From assembly GCF_001515525.1 (NCBI RefSeq), contig NZ_BCNQ01000015.1:1-64000 (forward strand): a DNA stretch of 64,000 bases. The letters run 5' to 3'. The notes under the pieces are model-generated. The model saw only the letters and a program-made list of their open reading frames with translations, was not told the DNA's origin and did not search any database. Numbering within the stretch: position 1 is the first letter of the stretch; every line of letters starts with the position of its first letter. This document shows positions 56,036 to 64,000 of the stretch, in pieces. The DNA is from Piscicoccus intestinalis NBRC 104926. GTDB lineage: Bacteria; Actinomycetota; Actinomycetes; Actinomycetales; Dermatophilaceae. The position numbers and the translations under genes were made by a program.

Positions 56036-58071
56036 CGGCGCGTCGGCAGGTCGGGGCCGGGACCGGCAGAGGACCGCCCCGCCGGGTTCGTGTCGGTGTA
56101 CCACTGGTGCTGCTCCTGCCCCTTGGACGACGCCAGCTGCCAGGGCACGCTGACCATCATCACGCCCGGGGTGAACAGCAGCGCGGTCTTCAGGCGCAGC
56201 GCGCTCTGGTTGTGCAGAATGTGCTCCCACCAGTGCCCGACGACGTATTCGGGCACGTAGACCGTGAGCACGTCGCGCGGGTACCGAGCGCGCACGTCCT
56301 TGACGTAGGACAGGATCGGCCGGGTGATCTCCCGGTACGGCGAGTCGAGCGCCCGCAGCGGCACCGGGATGTCGCGGGCGTCCCACTCGTGCAGCAGCTC
56401 GCGCGTGCTCTCCGGGTCGACGTCGACGGTGATCGCCTCCAGATAGGAGGGGCGCGAGGCCCGGGCGTAGGCCAACGCCCGCATCGTCGGCTTGTGGATC
56501 TTGCTGACCAGCACGATCGCGTGCACCCGCGACGGAAGCGCCCGTTCCTCGCGGGGGTCGTCGGACAGCGCCAGCTCCGCGGAGACCGAGTCGTAGTGCC
56601 GCCGCACGGCCGCCATGAGGAAGTACAGCAGCACCATCGCGGCGACCGCGTAGCCGGCGCCGTGCACGAACTTCGTGGCGAGCACGACGATGAGCACGAG
56701 GCCGCTCATCGTGGCGCCGACGCCGTTGATGACGCGGGAGCGCTGCATGCGCCGTCGCGCGGTCGGGTCGCGCTCATCGGTCAGGTGCCGGTTCCAGTGC
56801 AGCACCATGCCGATCTGGCTCAGGGTGAACGAGACGAACACCCCGACGATGTAGAGCTGGATGAGCCGGGTCACCTGCGCGTCGTAGATGACGATGAGCA
56901 CGATCGCGGCGCCGGCGAGGATGAGGATGCCGTTGCTGAACGCGAGCCGGTCGCCGCGCTGCGAGAGCTGCCGCGGCACGAACCCGTCTCTGGCGAGCAC
57001 CGAGGCCAGCACGGGGAAGCCGTTGAAGGCGGTGTTCGCGGCGAGGATGAGGATGACGCCGGTGACCGCCGCGATGAAGAACACCCCCGGCGGGAAGTTG
57101 TCGAAGACCGTGTGCGCGAGCTGGCCGATGACCGTCTCCTGCACGTAGCCGGCGCCGACCGGCTCCCCGTCGCGGTAGAGCTGCGTGGCCGGGTCTTCGG
57201 CGAACTGCAGGCCGGTGGCCCGGGCGAGCAGGACCATCGACATGAGCATGGTCACGGAGATGGCACCCATGAGCAGCAGCGTCGTGGCGGCGTTGTGGCT
57301 CTTGGGTTTACGGAAGGCGGGCACGCCGTTGGAGATCGCCTCGACGCCGGTGAGGGCGGCGCAGCCGGAGGAGAACGCGCGCAGCAGCAGGAAGACGAAC
57401 GCGAGAGCGGTCAGCTCGCCGTAGCCCGGTTCGGGCACGAGGTCGAGCTCGGCGCTCGGGGCCGCCGGCAGCGTGCCCATCGCCTGGCGCGCGAACCCCC
57501 ACGCCGCCATGCCGACGATGCCGATCATGAACGCGTACGTGGGCACGGCGAAGGCGGTGCCGGATTCGCGCACGCCACGCAGGTTGATCGTCGTCAGGAC
57601 GACGACGAGCAGCACCGCGATCGGCATCTCGTGGCCGCGCACCCAGGGCAGCGCGGCGCCCGCGTTCTGCACCCCCGAGGAGACCGAGACCGCCACCGTG
57701 AGCACGTAGTCGACGAGCAGGGCGCTGGCCACCGTCATGCCCGCGCGGGGGCCGAGGTTGGCGGTCGCCACCTCGTAGTCGCCGCCCCCGGAGGGGTAGG
57801 CGTGCACGTTCTGCCGGTAGGAGGCGACGACGACCACCATGACGAAGACGACCGCGACCGCGACCTGCCAGCTGTGCAGCGCCGCGATCGTGCCGCCGGC
57901 GATCGCCAGGGTCAGCAGGATCTCGTCGGGCGCGTAGGCGACCGACGACAGGGCGTCGCTGGCGAAGACCGGTAGGGCGATGCGCTTGGGCAGGAGGGTC
58001 TCTCCCAACCGGTCGCTGCGCATCGCCCGACCCAGTAGCAGGCGCTTGAGCGCGCGACTAGCGTTCGGCAC
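56032..58071 (-). CDS. KimA-like APC-superfamily permease (probable K+/H+ symporter)
   Basis: 679 residues: about 12 membrane spans to residue 470, then a cytoplasmic domain. Conserved starts (LPKRIALPVFASDALSSVAYAPDEILLTL, HAYPSGGGDYEVATANLG) and the YVPEYVVGHWWEHILHN region are those of the APC family that includes Bacillus KimA. It diverges from two TrkA-type RCK genes, which supports potassium uptake (inference; often annotated as an amino-acid permease). The start is GTG 58071, 6 nt after TACTCT, probably leaderless. The methyltransferase is coupled downstream. Confidence 0.82.
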   Translation of the reverse strand: MPNASRALKRLLLGRAMRSDRLGETLLPKRIALPVFASDALSSVAYAPDEILLTLAIAGGTIAALHSWQVAVAVVFVMVVVVASYRQNVHAYPSGGGDYEVATANLGPRAGMTVASALLVDYVLTVAVSVSSGVQNAGAALPWVRGHEMPIAVLLVVVLTTINLRGVRESGTAFAVPTYAFMIGIVGMAAWGFARQAMGTLPAAPSAELDLVPEPGYGELTALAFVFLLLRAFSSGCAALTGVEAISNGVPAFRKPKSHNAATTLLLMGAISVTMLMSMVLLARATGLQFAEDPATQLYRDGEPVGAGYVQETVIGQLAHTVFDNFPPGVFFIAAVTGVILILAANTAFNGFPVLASVLARDGFVPRQLSQRGDRLAFSNGILILAGAAIVLIVIYDAQVTRLIQLYIVGVFVSFTLSQIGMVLHWNRHLTDERDPTARRRMQRSRVINGVGATMSGLVLIVVLATKFVHGAGYAVAAMVLLYFLMAAVRRHYDSVSAELALSDDPREERALPSRVHAIVLVSKIHKPTMRALAYARASRPSYLEAITVDVDPESTRELLHEWDARDIPVPLRALDSPYREITRPILSYVKDVRARYPRDVLTVYVPEYVVGHWWEHILHNQSALRLKTALLFTPGVMMVSVPWQLASSKGQEQHQWYTDTNPAGRSSAGPGPDLPTRR

Positions 58072-58181
58072 CCGATCAGAGTAGGCCGGGGCGCCGACAA
58101 GTTCGGCCGCAGGCGCGCAAACCGGGCTCGACCTCGCGTCATGCGTGAATCGCGACGCGCCGGGCGTGTACCGTCAACGAC

Positions 58182-58844
58182 GTGCACTTCGTCATCATGG
58201 GCTGCGGGCGCGTGGGCTCCACGCTGGCCCTCAGCCTGGAGGAGCAGGGCCACGATGTCGCGGTCGTCGATCGTGACCGCGCCTCGTTCCGGCGACTCGG
58301 TTCGGACTTCGAGGGGCGGCGGGTCACCGGCGTCGGGTTCGACCGCGAGACCCTGGCCAAGGCGGGCATCGAGCACGCCTACGCGTTCGCGGCCGTCAGC
58401 AGCGGCGACAACTCCAACATCCTCGCGGCCCGCGTGGCCCGCGAGACGTACGGCGTGGCCAACGTCGTCGCCCGCATCTACGACCCGGGCCGCGCCGAGC
58501 TCTACCAGCGGTTGGGCATCCCGACCGTCGCGACCGTGCGCTGGACCGCCGACCGGGTGCTGCGCCGGCTGCTGCCGCACGGCTCGGTGCCCCAGCACAC
58601 CGACCCCAGCGGAATGGTCGTCGTCGCAGAGGTCGCCAGCCACCCGGCCTGGATCGGCAAGCCGATCTTCTGGATCGAGGAGCAGATCGGGGCCCGGATC
58701 GCGTACGTGTCCCGCCTCGCGCAGGGGCTGATCCCCACCCGCGACACGGTCTTCCAGGAGTCGGACGTGCTCAACGTCGTCTGCGCGAACGCCGACCTGC
58801 CCCGCATCGAGCGCATCCTCGAGACGCCCCCGCCCACCTCCTGA
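58182..58844 (+). CDS. ceoB: TrkA-family K+ uptake regulator CeoB
   Basis: 220 residues: an RCK_N NAD-binding domain (MHFVIMGCGRVGSTLALSLEEQGHDVAVVDRD) and a TrkA_C domain from about 140. It binds NAD(H) or ATP and gates a potassium transporter. Together with the next gene it matches the M. tuberculosis ceoB-ceoC pair. GTG 58182 follows TACCGT by 7 nt, so it is probably leaderless. Divergent from the KimA-like permease with 110 bp between starts. Confidence 0.9.
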   Translation: MHFVIMGCGRVGSTLALSLEEQGHDVAVVDRDRASFRRLGSDFEGRRVTGVGFDRETLAKAGIEHAYAFAAVSSGDNSNILAARVARETYGVANVVARIYDPGRAELYQRLGIPTVATVRWTADRVLRRLLPHGSVPQHTDPSGMVVVAEVASHPAWIGKPIFWIEEQIGARIAYVSRLAQGLIPTRDTVFQESDVLNVVCANADLPRIERILETPPPTS

Positions 58845-58891
58845 CCCGTCCCGCGTCGCGGGCGGGCCGGCCCGCCGGAAAGGACCACACC

Positions 58892-59578
58892 ATGCGCGTC
58901 GTCATCGCCGGCGCCGGCAGCGTCGGGCGTTCCATCGCCCGCGAACTCATCGGCAACGGGCACGAGGTGCTGCTCATCGACAACGACGCCGAGGACGTGC
59001 AGTCCTCGCGCGTGCCCGACGCCGCGTGGCTGCTCGCCGACGCGTGCGAGCTGACCGCCCTGCACGAGGCCGGTCTGGAGACCTGCGACGTCGTCGTCGG
59101 CGCGACCGGTGACGACAAGGTCAACCTCGTCGTCTCGCTGCTCGCCAAGACCGAGTTCGGGGTGCCGCGGACGGTGGCCCGCGTCAACAATCCCAAGAAC
59201 GAGTGGATGTTCGACGAGGGCTGGGGCGTCGACGTCGCCGTCTCCACCCCGCGCCTCATGACCGCCCTCGTCGAGGAGGCGGTCTCCGTCGGAGACCTCG
59301 TGCGCATCTTCGAGTTCCAGCAGTCCGGCGCGGTGCTCGTGGAGATGACGCTGCCGCCGACGAGCCCGTGGGCCACCCGCCGCGTCGGCGAGGTGCCTTG
59401 GCCGCCGGACACCGTGCTCACGTGCCTGGTGCGCGAGCAGCGGGCGATCGCGCCGTCGGCCGACGATCTGCTCGAGGTCGGCGACGAACTGCTCCTGGTC
59501 ACCTCCGAGGAGTCGGAGGCCGACCTGGAACGCCTCCTCAACCCCGACGTCATGCTCACCCGCGACCTCGACTCGTGA
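58892..59578 (+). CDS. ceoC: TrkA-family K+ uptake regulator CeoC
   Basis: 228 residues with the same architecture as CeoB: RCK_N (MRVVIAGAGSVGRSIARELIGNGHEVLLIDND) and TrkA_C (SGAVLVEMTLPPTSPWATRRVGEVPWPPDTVL, ending in DELLLVTSEESEADLERLL). An RBS, GAAAGGA, precedes the ATG. It lies 47 nt after ceoB and is presumably cotranscribed; the two may form a hetero-oligomeric gating ring. Converges on the OB-fold gene. Confidence 0.9.
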   Translation: MRVVIAGAGSVGRSIARELIGNGHEVLLIDNDAEDVQSSRVPDAAWLLADACELTALHEAGLETCDVVVGATGDDKVNLVVSLLAKTEFGVPRTVARVNNPKNEWMFDEGWGVDVAVSTPRLMTALVEEAVSVGDLVRIFEFQQSGAVLVEMTLPPTSPWATRRVGEVPWPPDTVLTCLVREQRAIAPSADDLLEVGDELLLVTSEESEADLERLLNPDVMLTRDLDS

Positions 59579-59624
59579 CGAGCCGGTCGGGTGGGTGTTC
59601 AGACCCGCCCGACCCCGCCTAGAT

Positions 59625-59996
59625 TCACTCGGTCGTGCGCGGCGGCAGCAGGTCGTACGTCGGGTTGAGCATCGTCAGCTGGCCGCGGCGCATCATCACC
59701 CTCCCGCGGGCGCGCATGCGCACCCCGCAGGTGATACCGGCGATCTCGCGGCGGCCCAGCCACACGAGCGCCAGCGCGCCGGTGCCGTCGTAGAGTTCCG
59801 CGACGAGACACGGCACCTGGGTCTTCGGCGGCATCGTGAGATTGCGGACGACGCCGACGACGTCGGCGATGTCGCGATCGGTGAGGTCGCCGATCTGCTG
59901 GGCCCCGGCGCGCCGGCCGTCCGTGCTCAGCTCGCGGGCCTCGAGTTCGTCGGTGGATCGGGTCAGATGGTCCCGAATACGGGTGAGGAAGCTCAT
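59625..59996 (-). CDS. OB-fold nucleic-acid-binding protein
   Basis: 123 residues. Its OB-fold (ADVVGVVRNLTMPPKTQVPCLVAELYDGTGALALVWLGRREIAGITCGVRMRARGRVMMRRGQLTMLNPTYDLLP) resembles the tRNA-anticodon-type fold. The function of this actinobacterial family is unknown. The start ATG is 3 nt after the DUF3710 stop, so it is translated from the same mRNA as DUF4193-dut-DUF3710. Confidence 0.88.
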   Translation of the reverse strand: MSFLTRIRDHLTRSTDELEARELSTDGRRAGAQQIGDLTDRDIADVVGVVRNLTMPPKTQVPCLVAELYDGTGALALVWLGRREIAGITCGVRMRARGRVMMRRGQLTMLNPTYDLLPPRTTE

Positions 59997-59999
59997 CGT

Positions 60000-60860
60000 T
60001 CAGCGGATCTCGGTGATCTCCGGGCCCCGTTCGAAGGGCTTGAGGTCGTCCGTGGAGCGGGCCCGGCTCCGCGACGCGTCGGTCTGGGAGGCGGTCTGGG
60101 ACGTGTCGGTCTGGTCGCTGGCCTGCTCACCCGACGGGGAGGCGGGCTGGCCGCCGGGCGTGGGGTGACTCCCGGGAGCCTCCGGAGGCAGGTGCAGCGG
60201 CAGGAGCTCGCGCGGCGCCATCGGTTCGGTGCCGCGGTTGACGACCGTCACGTGGATGAGGTCGAAGAAGGGCGAGGCTGCCTGCGGGTCGGTGGCCGCC
60301 GGGCCGGTGAGCACGCCGCGCAGGAACCAGCGCGGCCGGTCGATGCCGACGAAGCGCATGGCGGTCGTCACCTGCTTGCCGTCGGGGCCCCGGCCGGGCA
60401 CCCGCACGATCAGCTCGGTGCCGAACTCACCCTCCTGCTCCTGGGAGCTGCCGCCCTGCGCCTCCAGCGCCGTGCCGATCTCGGTGCGGATCTCGTCCCA
60501 GATACCGCTGGAGCGCGGGGCCGCGAACGCCTGCAGTTGCAGCTGCGACTCCCCCAGGTGGATGCGGACCGCCGTCACGTCACCGCTGGCCTGGTCCATC
60601 TCCATGGAGACGACGAGGCCCTGGATGCCCGGCAGCATGATGCCGCCCAGATCGACGAGGCCTTCGCGGGTCGGCAGGTCGTCGACGTCGAACGGGCCGC
60701 TCTGCGGGTCGGGCTCGGCCGCCTCGGCCTGCTGCGCCCCCGCCGCCCGGGCGTCCTGCCCGTCGCGGCCCTGCTGGTCGGCCCGGCCGCTCTCGCCGTT
60801 CTGGCCGTTCGCGGTCGGGGCGTCGGCGCCCGCCGCGCGCTTACGCCGGAACAGTGCCAT
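60000..60860 (-). CDS. DUF3710 protein
   Basis: 286 residues. The conserved core is at about 55-215 (GPFDVDDLPTREGLVDLGGIMLPG, QLQAFAAPRSSGIWDEIRTEI, GTELIVRVPG, RFVGIDRPRWFLRGVLTGPAA). It is flanked by a Gln/Gly/Arg-rich N-terminus and an Asp/Thr/Ser-rich tail, both probably disordered. Function unknown, but genomic linkage to dut is strongly conserved in actinobacteria. No membrane segment. Confidence 0.88.
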   Translation of the reverse strand: MALFRRKRAAGADAPTANGQNGESGRADQQGRDGQDARAAGAQQAEAAEPDPQSGPFDVDDLPTREGLVDLGGIMLPGIQGLVVSMEMDQASGDVTAVRIHLGESQLQLQAFAAPRSSGIWDEIRTEIGTALEAQGGSSQEQEGEFGTELIVRVPGRGPDGKQVTTAMRFVGIDRPRWFLRGVLTGPAATDPQAASPFFDLIHVTVVNRGTEPMAPRELLPLHLPPEAPGSHPTPGGQPASPSGEQASDQTDTSQTASQTDASRSRARSTDDLKPFERGPEITEIR

Positions 60861-60913
60861 GTCGAGTTCTCCTCCTCCTGACCCGAACCCATCGGGCCTG
60901 CGGGCGCCGTCGG

Positions 60914-61417
60914 TCAGCCGTCCCGTTCGGGCGCGGTCGGCGGCACCGTCGGCGCGAGCCGCGCGCCGTGGCCGCCGGTCGACCCGTGTCCAGTGTCCCC
61001 CCGTTCGGACTCGGACAACACATCGGTCTCCACGAGGTCGACCTGCGCAACCTCCTGCAGGAGCAGCTGGGCGATGCGGTCGCCGCGGTGGAGGTGCACC
61101 GGCTCCCGGGGATCGAGGTTGACGAGGTTGACGAGGATCTCGCCGCGGTAACCGGAGTCGACGGTGCCCGGTGCGTTGACGATCGACAGCCCGTGCCGCG
61201 CGGCCAACCCGGAGCGCGGATGCACCAGGCCGACCCAGCCGGGCGGGATCTGGACCGCGATGCCGGTGCCGACAAGCGCGCGCTCACCGGGGTCGATGCT
61301 CACGTCCTCCCGGCAGTGCAGGTCGAGGCCGGCGTCTCCGGGCCGTGCGTACGAGGGCAGCGGCAGGCCGGCGTCGAGCCGGCGCACCGCCATCGTGAGC
61401 CGGGTCAGCTCGCGCAC
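60914..61417 (-). CDS. dut: dUTP diphosphatase
   Basis: Trimeric dUTPase, 167 residues, removing dUTP and supplying dUMP. All five motifs are visible: [38 protein letters not shown], and the C-terminal [13 protein letters not shown], in which the usual Phe stacking on uracil (GFGSTG) is His. The start is unsure: GTG 61417 overlaps the end of DUF4193, while ATG 61393 lacks an RBS. Second gene of the DUF4193 operon. Confidence 0.92.
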   Translation of the reverse strand: MRELTRLTMAVRRLDAGLPLPSYARPGDAGLDLHCREDVSIDPGERALVGTGIAVQIPPGWVGLVHPRSGLAARHGLSIVNAPGTVDSGYRGEILVNLVNLDPREPVHLHRGDRIAQLLLQEVAQVDLVETDVLSESERGDTGHGSTGGHGARLAPTVPPTAPERDG

Positions 61418-61707
61418 TCCTTACAGATCGGCTGGCCGCCGGACTCGCCCGCCAGCTGGCTGCGGTGGTGCACCAGGAAACAGCGGCTGCAGGTGAACTC
61501 GTCGGCCTGCTTGGGGATCACACGCACCGACAGCTCTTCGCCGGACAGGTCGGCGCCGGGCAGCTCGAAGCCCTCCGCCTGCTCCGTCTCATCGACGTCG
61601 ACGCTGGATGCGCCCTTGTCGACGCGCCGCGACTTCAGCTCCTCCAGCGAGTCCTCGTTGAGGTCGTCGTCGTCGGTCTTGCGTGGTGCGTCGTAGTCAG
61701 TTGCCAT
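61405..61707 (-). CDS. DUF4193 zinc-ribbon protein
   Basis: 100 residues. An acidic N-terminus ([28 protein letters not shown]) and a C-terminal four-Cys ribbon ([24 protein letters not shown]) define this actinobacteria-specific family. Its function is unknown; the layout resembles small RNA-polymerase-associated proteins (inference). First gene of the operon; dut overlaps its 3' end by 13 nt if GTG 61417 is used. Confidence 0.9.
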   Translation of the reverse strand: MATDYDAPRKTDDDDLNEDSLEELKSRRVDKGASSVDVDETEQAEGFELPGADLSGEELSVRVIPKQADEFTCSRCFLVHHRSQLAGESGGQPICKECAS

Positions 61708-62100
61708 TCGGCTTGTCTCTCCTCGTCCCTACGGTTCGCGGCGGCAGCGGCCTTGCGCGGTCTGGCCGGGCCATGCGTGCCGACGCGGGGATTGTGCCCT
61801 ATTCGCGCCCGAGAAACGTCTTAGGGCCCTCAGTGATTCCTCCTGCGAGCCGCCAATCTCGGCGCGTCGCCGGGTCGGGTGCGCGCCGAGCGGGCGACTC
61901 GGGCGCCGAACGCGACGAATTCTGTATCGAACGGCCGCTGTCGACCGTTGGACACGCAGTTGTAACACGGCTGTCACCTGACGATTAGGCGGGGGTGTGA
62001 CCCAGGCAATAGGGTTTAGGCGACCCTTCCCATGGCATCCAGCCGGTCGCGACGCTGCGGTCGGCCATCCGTGGAACTCACTCTCACCAGGAGGTGGAAC
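61708..62100. other. Divergent intergenic region DUF4193 / small protein
   Basis: No gene is seen in these 393 bases. Towards the small protein at 62101, TTGTAA (61960-61965) and GATTAG (61983-61988) are 17 bp apart and could be -35 and -10; the leader would be about 105 nt. The DUF4193 promoter was not pinned down. Confidence 0.4.
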
Positions 62101-62295
62101 ATGTCCGAACTCACCCTCGCACTTCAGACCCGTGCCCAGGACGCGATCGCGTCACTGCACCAGGCCACCATCGATGACGACGAACTGCTCGTGCATGTCC
62201 GTCTCGGAGAGCTCAACTCGCTCGCGCGCACCGCGAACGAGCACGACCTCAACATCGCCGAACTGGCCCCCTACCGCAGCGCGGCCACCGTCTGA
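62101..62295 (+). CDS. Small hypothetical protein (64 aa)
   Basis: MSELTLALQTRAQDAIASLHQATIDDDELLVHVRLGELNSLARTANEHDLNIAELAPYRSAATV is predicted to be mostly helical, acidic and cytoplasmic; no known domain was recognised. It has an ideal RBS (AGGAGGT, 6 nt before the ATG), its own promoter region and a very strong terminator 17 nt past the stop, so it is a discrete and probably highly expressed unit. Longer starts upstream are unlikely given this RBS. Confidence 0.75.
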   Translation: MSELTLALQTRAQDAIASLHQATIDDDELLVHVRLGELNSLARTANEHDLNIAELAPYRSAATV

Positions 62296-62312
62296 TCCGG
62301 CCGAGCGACTGT

Positions 62313-62352
62313 CGAACGCCGGCCGACCCGCCCGAGGGTCGGCCGGCGTTCG
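62313..62352. terminator. Strong terminator hairpin
   Basis: A perfect 17-bp stem starting CGAACGCCGGCCGACCC (62313-62329) pairs with 62336-62352 around a 6-nt loop. It separates the small protein gene from the convergent inositol monophosphatase and probably serves both. Confidence 0.85.
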
Positions 62353-62373
62353 CACGCCCGCATCCGGCCTCCG

Positions 62374-63435
62374 TTACCTGCCCCCGCCCGGCGACTCAGG
62401 TTCGCCCTCGGGCACCCCGGCGGTGACCGTCTCGACGAGGTCGCGGACGGCCGCGTGCACGGCCGGCGCAGCCGCGACGATCCCGTTCGCGCCCGGCGCG
62501 CTCGCACCGACTCCGCTGACCACTCCTCCGGCCTCGGTGACGACGAGCCACCCCGCGGCGTAGTCCCACGGGTTGACGCCCCGCTCGTAGTACGCGTCGA
62601 GCCGGCCCGCCGCCACGGCGCACAGGTCGAGTGCCGCGCTGCCGGCGCGACGAATGTCTCGGACCGCCGGAAGCAGCTCCAGCAGCACCCGCGCCTGCCG
62701 CCGACGCACCCGCGGCAGGTATCCGAATCCCGTGCCCAGCAGCGTCTGCTCGAGACTGACCGCCCCGCTGGTACCCAGCGGTTCGCCCGCGTCGACGGGC
62801 CCACCCTCCGAGCCGGCGCCGCTGCCGGAGCCGCTGCCGGAGCCACTGCCGGAGCCGCTGCCGTAGCCGCTGCCGGCAGAGTCGGCCCGCCCGACCCGCC
62901 GCATCCTCGAGCCGTGGCCCAGTGCGGCGGAGTAGACCACGCCGTGCTCGAGTCGCTCGGGGTGCGCGACGGCACCCGCGATCGGCCGCCACGCGCCGTC
63001 GACCGTCGGATCACCGACGACGGCCGCCACGGAGACCGCGTATTCGGGGATCCCGTACAGGTAGTTGACGGTGCCGTCGATCGGATCGAGCACCCAGGTG
63101 ATCCCGCTGTCGCCGGCCCGAGCGGCGCCCTCCTCGCCGAACACCGCGTCCGCGGGCCGCTCGCGGCCGAGCCGCTCGACGAGGTACCGCTCGGAGTCGG
63201 CGTCCATCGTCGTCACGACGTCGGTGCTGCTCGACTTCGTGGAGACCGAGAGCCGGTCCGGGCGGTCCCGCACGATGAGCCGCCCGGCCGCGACCGCGAG
63301 GTCGACCGCCAGGGCCTCCAGCGCCCGCGGATCGACCCCCTCGATCTGATCGTGCACAGCTCGCGCGTCGGGCGCGGTCGCGCTGCTTGGGGGGACCGGC
63401 CCGGTCGGGGCGGCAGGGTCGGCGGGGATGTCCAT
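62374..63435 (-). CDS. Inositol monophosphatase family protein with Gly-Ser repeat insert
   Basis: About 353 residues. The Mg-dependent phosphatase motifs are FGEEGAARAGDSGITWVLDPIDGTVNYLYGIPEYAVSV and the second WDYAAGWLVVTEAGG. Normal family length is about 260-290. Part of the excess is an inserted loop near residues 187-205 made of (Gly-Ser)n, encoded by a 12-nt tandem repeat at about 62812-62878. The position next to sepH and the dut block matches the suhB locus of other actinobacteria. ATG 63435 is favoured because TAGGCT lies 8 nt upstream; GTG 63441 is the alternative. Confidence 0.9.
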   Translation of the reverse strand: MDIPADPAAPTGPVPPSSATAPDARAVHDQIEGVDPRALEALAVDLAVAAGRLIVRDRPDRLSVSTKSSSTDVVTTMDADSERYLVERLGRERPADAVFGEEGAARAGDSGITWVLDPIDGTVNYLYGIPEYAVSVAAVVGDPTVDGAWRPIAGAVAHPERLEHGVVYSAALGHGSRMRRVGRADSAGSGYGSGSGSGSGSGSGSGAGSEGGPVDAGEPLGTSGAVSLEQTLLGTGFGYLPRVRRRQARVLLELLPAVRDIRRAGSAALDLCAVAAGRLDAYYERGVNPWDYAAGWLVVTEAGGVVSGVGASAPGANGIVAAAPAVHAAVRDLVETVTAGVPEGEPESPGGGR

Positions 63436-63595
63436 AGTCACCGAGCCTAGTCAGACGCGCGGACGCGCCCTGCGGACGTTTCGTCGACGGAGCCCCGCTG
63501 GGTAGTCTGGCGTGGACCTCACGTGTCTCGTGCTGCCCCACGACCGTCGCCCCGCGACGCGACCCGCTCACCGGGATCGATCCACTGTGGCCGAC

Positions 63596-63664
63596 GTGGT
63601 CCTCGTGGTCTCTCGCGGTCCCTCGTGGTCCTGAAGGGCCAGCGGGGGGCCTTCGCGGGCCCCC
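63596..63664. repeat. Short direct repeats and hairpin before sepH
   Basis: Units of the type TGGTCCTCG/TGGTCTCTCG/CGGTCCCTCG recur three to four times (63596-63631), followed by a GGGGGCC/GGCCCCC hairpin (63645-63664). The intergenic space holds no gene. Confidence 0.5.
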
Positions 63665-63721
63665 GGTGACCGGCGGGGGCTGTCGAGGCCGTCGAGGGCC
63701 ACGTAGCGATCTGGAGACCAC

Positions 63722-64000
63722 ATGCCCGACCTGCACCTCATCGGCGTCCACGAGGACGGCCGGCATCTGCTGCTGTCCGGCCGCGGCGGCGAGGAGTACC
63801 TGCTGCCGATCGACGACGCGCTGCGCGCGGTGCTGCGCCGGGAGTACAGCGACGCGCGCCCCAGCGCGGAGCCGATGCGCCCCACCGAGGTGCAGGCGAT
63901 GATTCGCGCCGGAGCCAACGCCCAAGAGGCCGCCGAGCGCGCCGGGTGGCCGGTGGAGAAGGTGCACCGGTACGAGGGGCCGATCCTCGCCGAGCGGGCG
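63722..64000 (+). CDS. sepH: Septation protein SepH (DUF3071), 5' part
   Basis: The first 93 residues run off the window. MPDLHLIGVHEDGRHLLLSGRGGEEYLLPIDDALRAVLRREYSD, then TEVQAMIRAGANAQEAAERAGWPVEKVHRYEGPILAER, a helix-turn-helix-like unit, match the N-terminal DUF3071 domain of SepH. SepH binds and stimulates FtsZ assembly during cell division in actinobacteria. The ATG at 63722 has GGAGA upstream. Divergent from the inositol monophosphatase gene. Confidence 0.9.
   Translation, partial: MPDLHLIGVHEDGRHLLLSGRGGEEYLLPIDDALRAVLRREYSDARPSAEPMRPTEVQAMIRAGANAQEAAERAGWPVEKVHRYEGPILAERA

Noticed and set aside
58072-58181. Possible c-di-AMP (ydaO) riboswitch for the KimA-like permease
   Set aside because: Only 110 bp separate the divergent starts, and the permease -10 box is 6 nt before its GTG, leaving no room for a leader RNA.

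Overview
The window is about 70% GC, densely coded on both strands, and carries marker gene orders of Actinomycetota: hemE-DUF3000-RNase D-fadA-fadB-dxs; KimA-like permease/ceoB/ceoC/OB-fold/DUF3710/dut/DUF4193; suhB-type phosphatase beside sepH. The gene complement fits a Micrococcales actinobacterium (Dermatophilaceae/Intrasporangiaceae-like). That placement is inferred from gene content and was not tested by a search.

Layout. 1-2.0 kb: the 3' end of an IS630-type transposase running directly into a TetR regulator, then a self-regulated MerR-glyoxalase fusion and tRNA-Val(CAC). 2.1-4.8 kb: small membrane protein, CapA-like lipoprotein, a small unknown protein and a Gly-Cys-Val tRNA cluster. 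5.2-9.1 kb: glycogen debranching enzyme GlgX and a lysine-tailed PPK2, convergent on a bidirectional terminator. 9.2-18.3 kb: hydrolase, LigC-type ATP-dependent DNA ligase, Gfo/Idh oxidoreductase, monooxygenase and Fe-alcohol dehydrogenase, two paralogous small membrane proteins, an FAD oxidoreductase with an in-frame amber stop, a LigD polymerase-domain protein and MsrB. This stretch holds four of five copies of a 55-75 bp palindromic repeat. 18.4-22.3 kb: PHA synthase, HemQ, frameshifted Na+/H+ antiporter. 22.3-28.3 kb: a catabolic cluster for an aromatic or similar acid (FAH hydrolase divergent from GntR, DUF3500, AAHS transporter, FAD monooxygenase). 28.4-46.3 kb: core metabolism (HemE, RNase D, fatty-acid beta-oxidation FadAB, HTH-MurA-like fusion, DXS, PEP carboxylase, acetyltransferase/acyl-CoA-synthetase-like protein). 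46.4-54.4 kb: CtaA, HIT protein, thioesterase, a Fic toxin-antitoxin pair and aconitase with a palindromic operator. 54.7-64 kb: RNA methyltransferase, potassium-uptake genes, the dut-DUF4193 block, inositol monophosphatase and the start of sepH.

The genes suggest an aerobic heterotroph. It would store glycogen, polyphosphate and PHA, degrade fatty acids and an aromatic-type acid, make heme by the coproporphyrin route (HemE, HemQ) and heme A (CtaA), and hold the ligase and polymerase parts of end-joining repair. At least a dozen genes have a TANNNT-like -10 box only 6-8 nt before the start codon, the signature of leaderless mRNAs, and this was used to choose starts.

The most unusual items are the palindromic repeat family with its small-membrane-protein pair, a Fic antitoxin whose inhibitory motif appears eroded, the DUF3500 pathway lacking a recognisable ring-cleaving enzyme, the HTH-MurA fusion with an active-site cysteine, and the MerR-glyoxalase fusion under a textbook 19-bp-spacer promoter. 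No CRISPR array, prophage or rRNA is visible.
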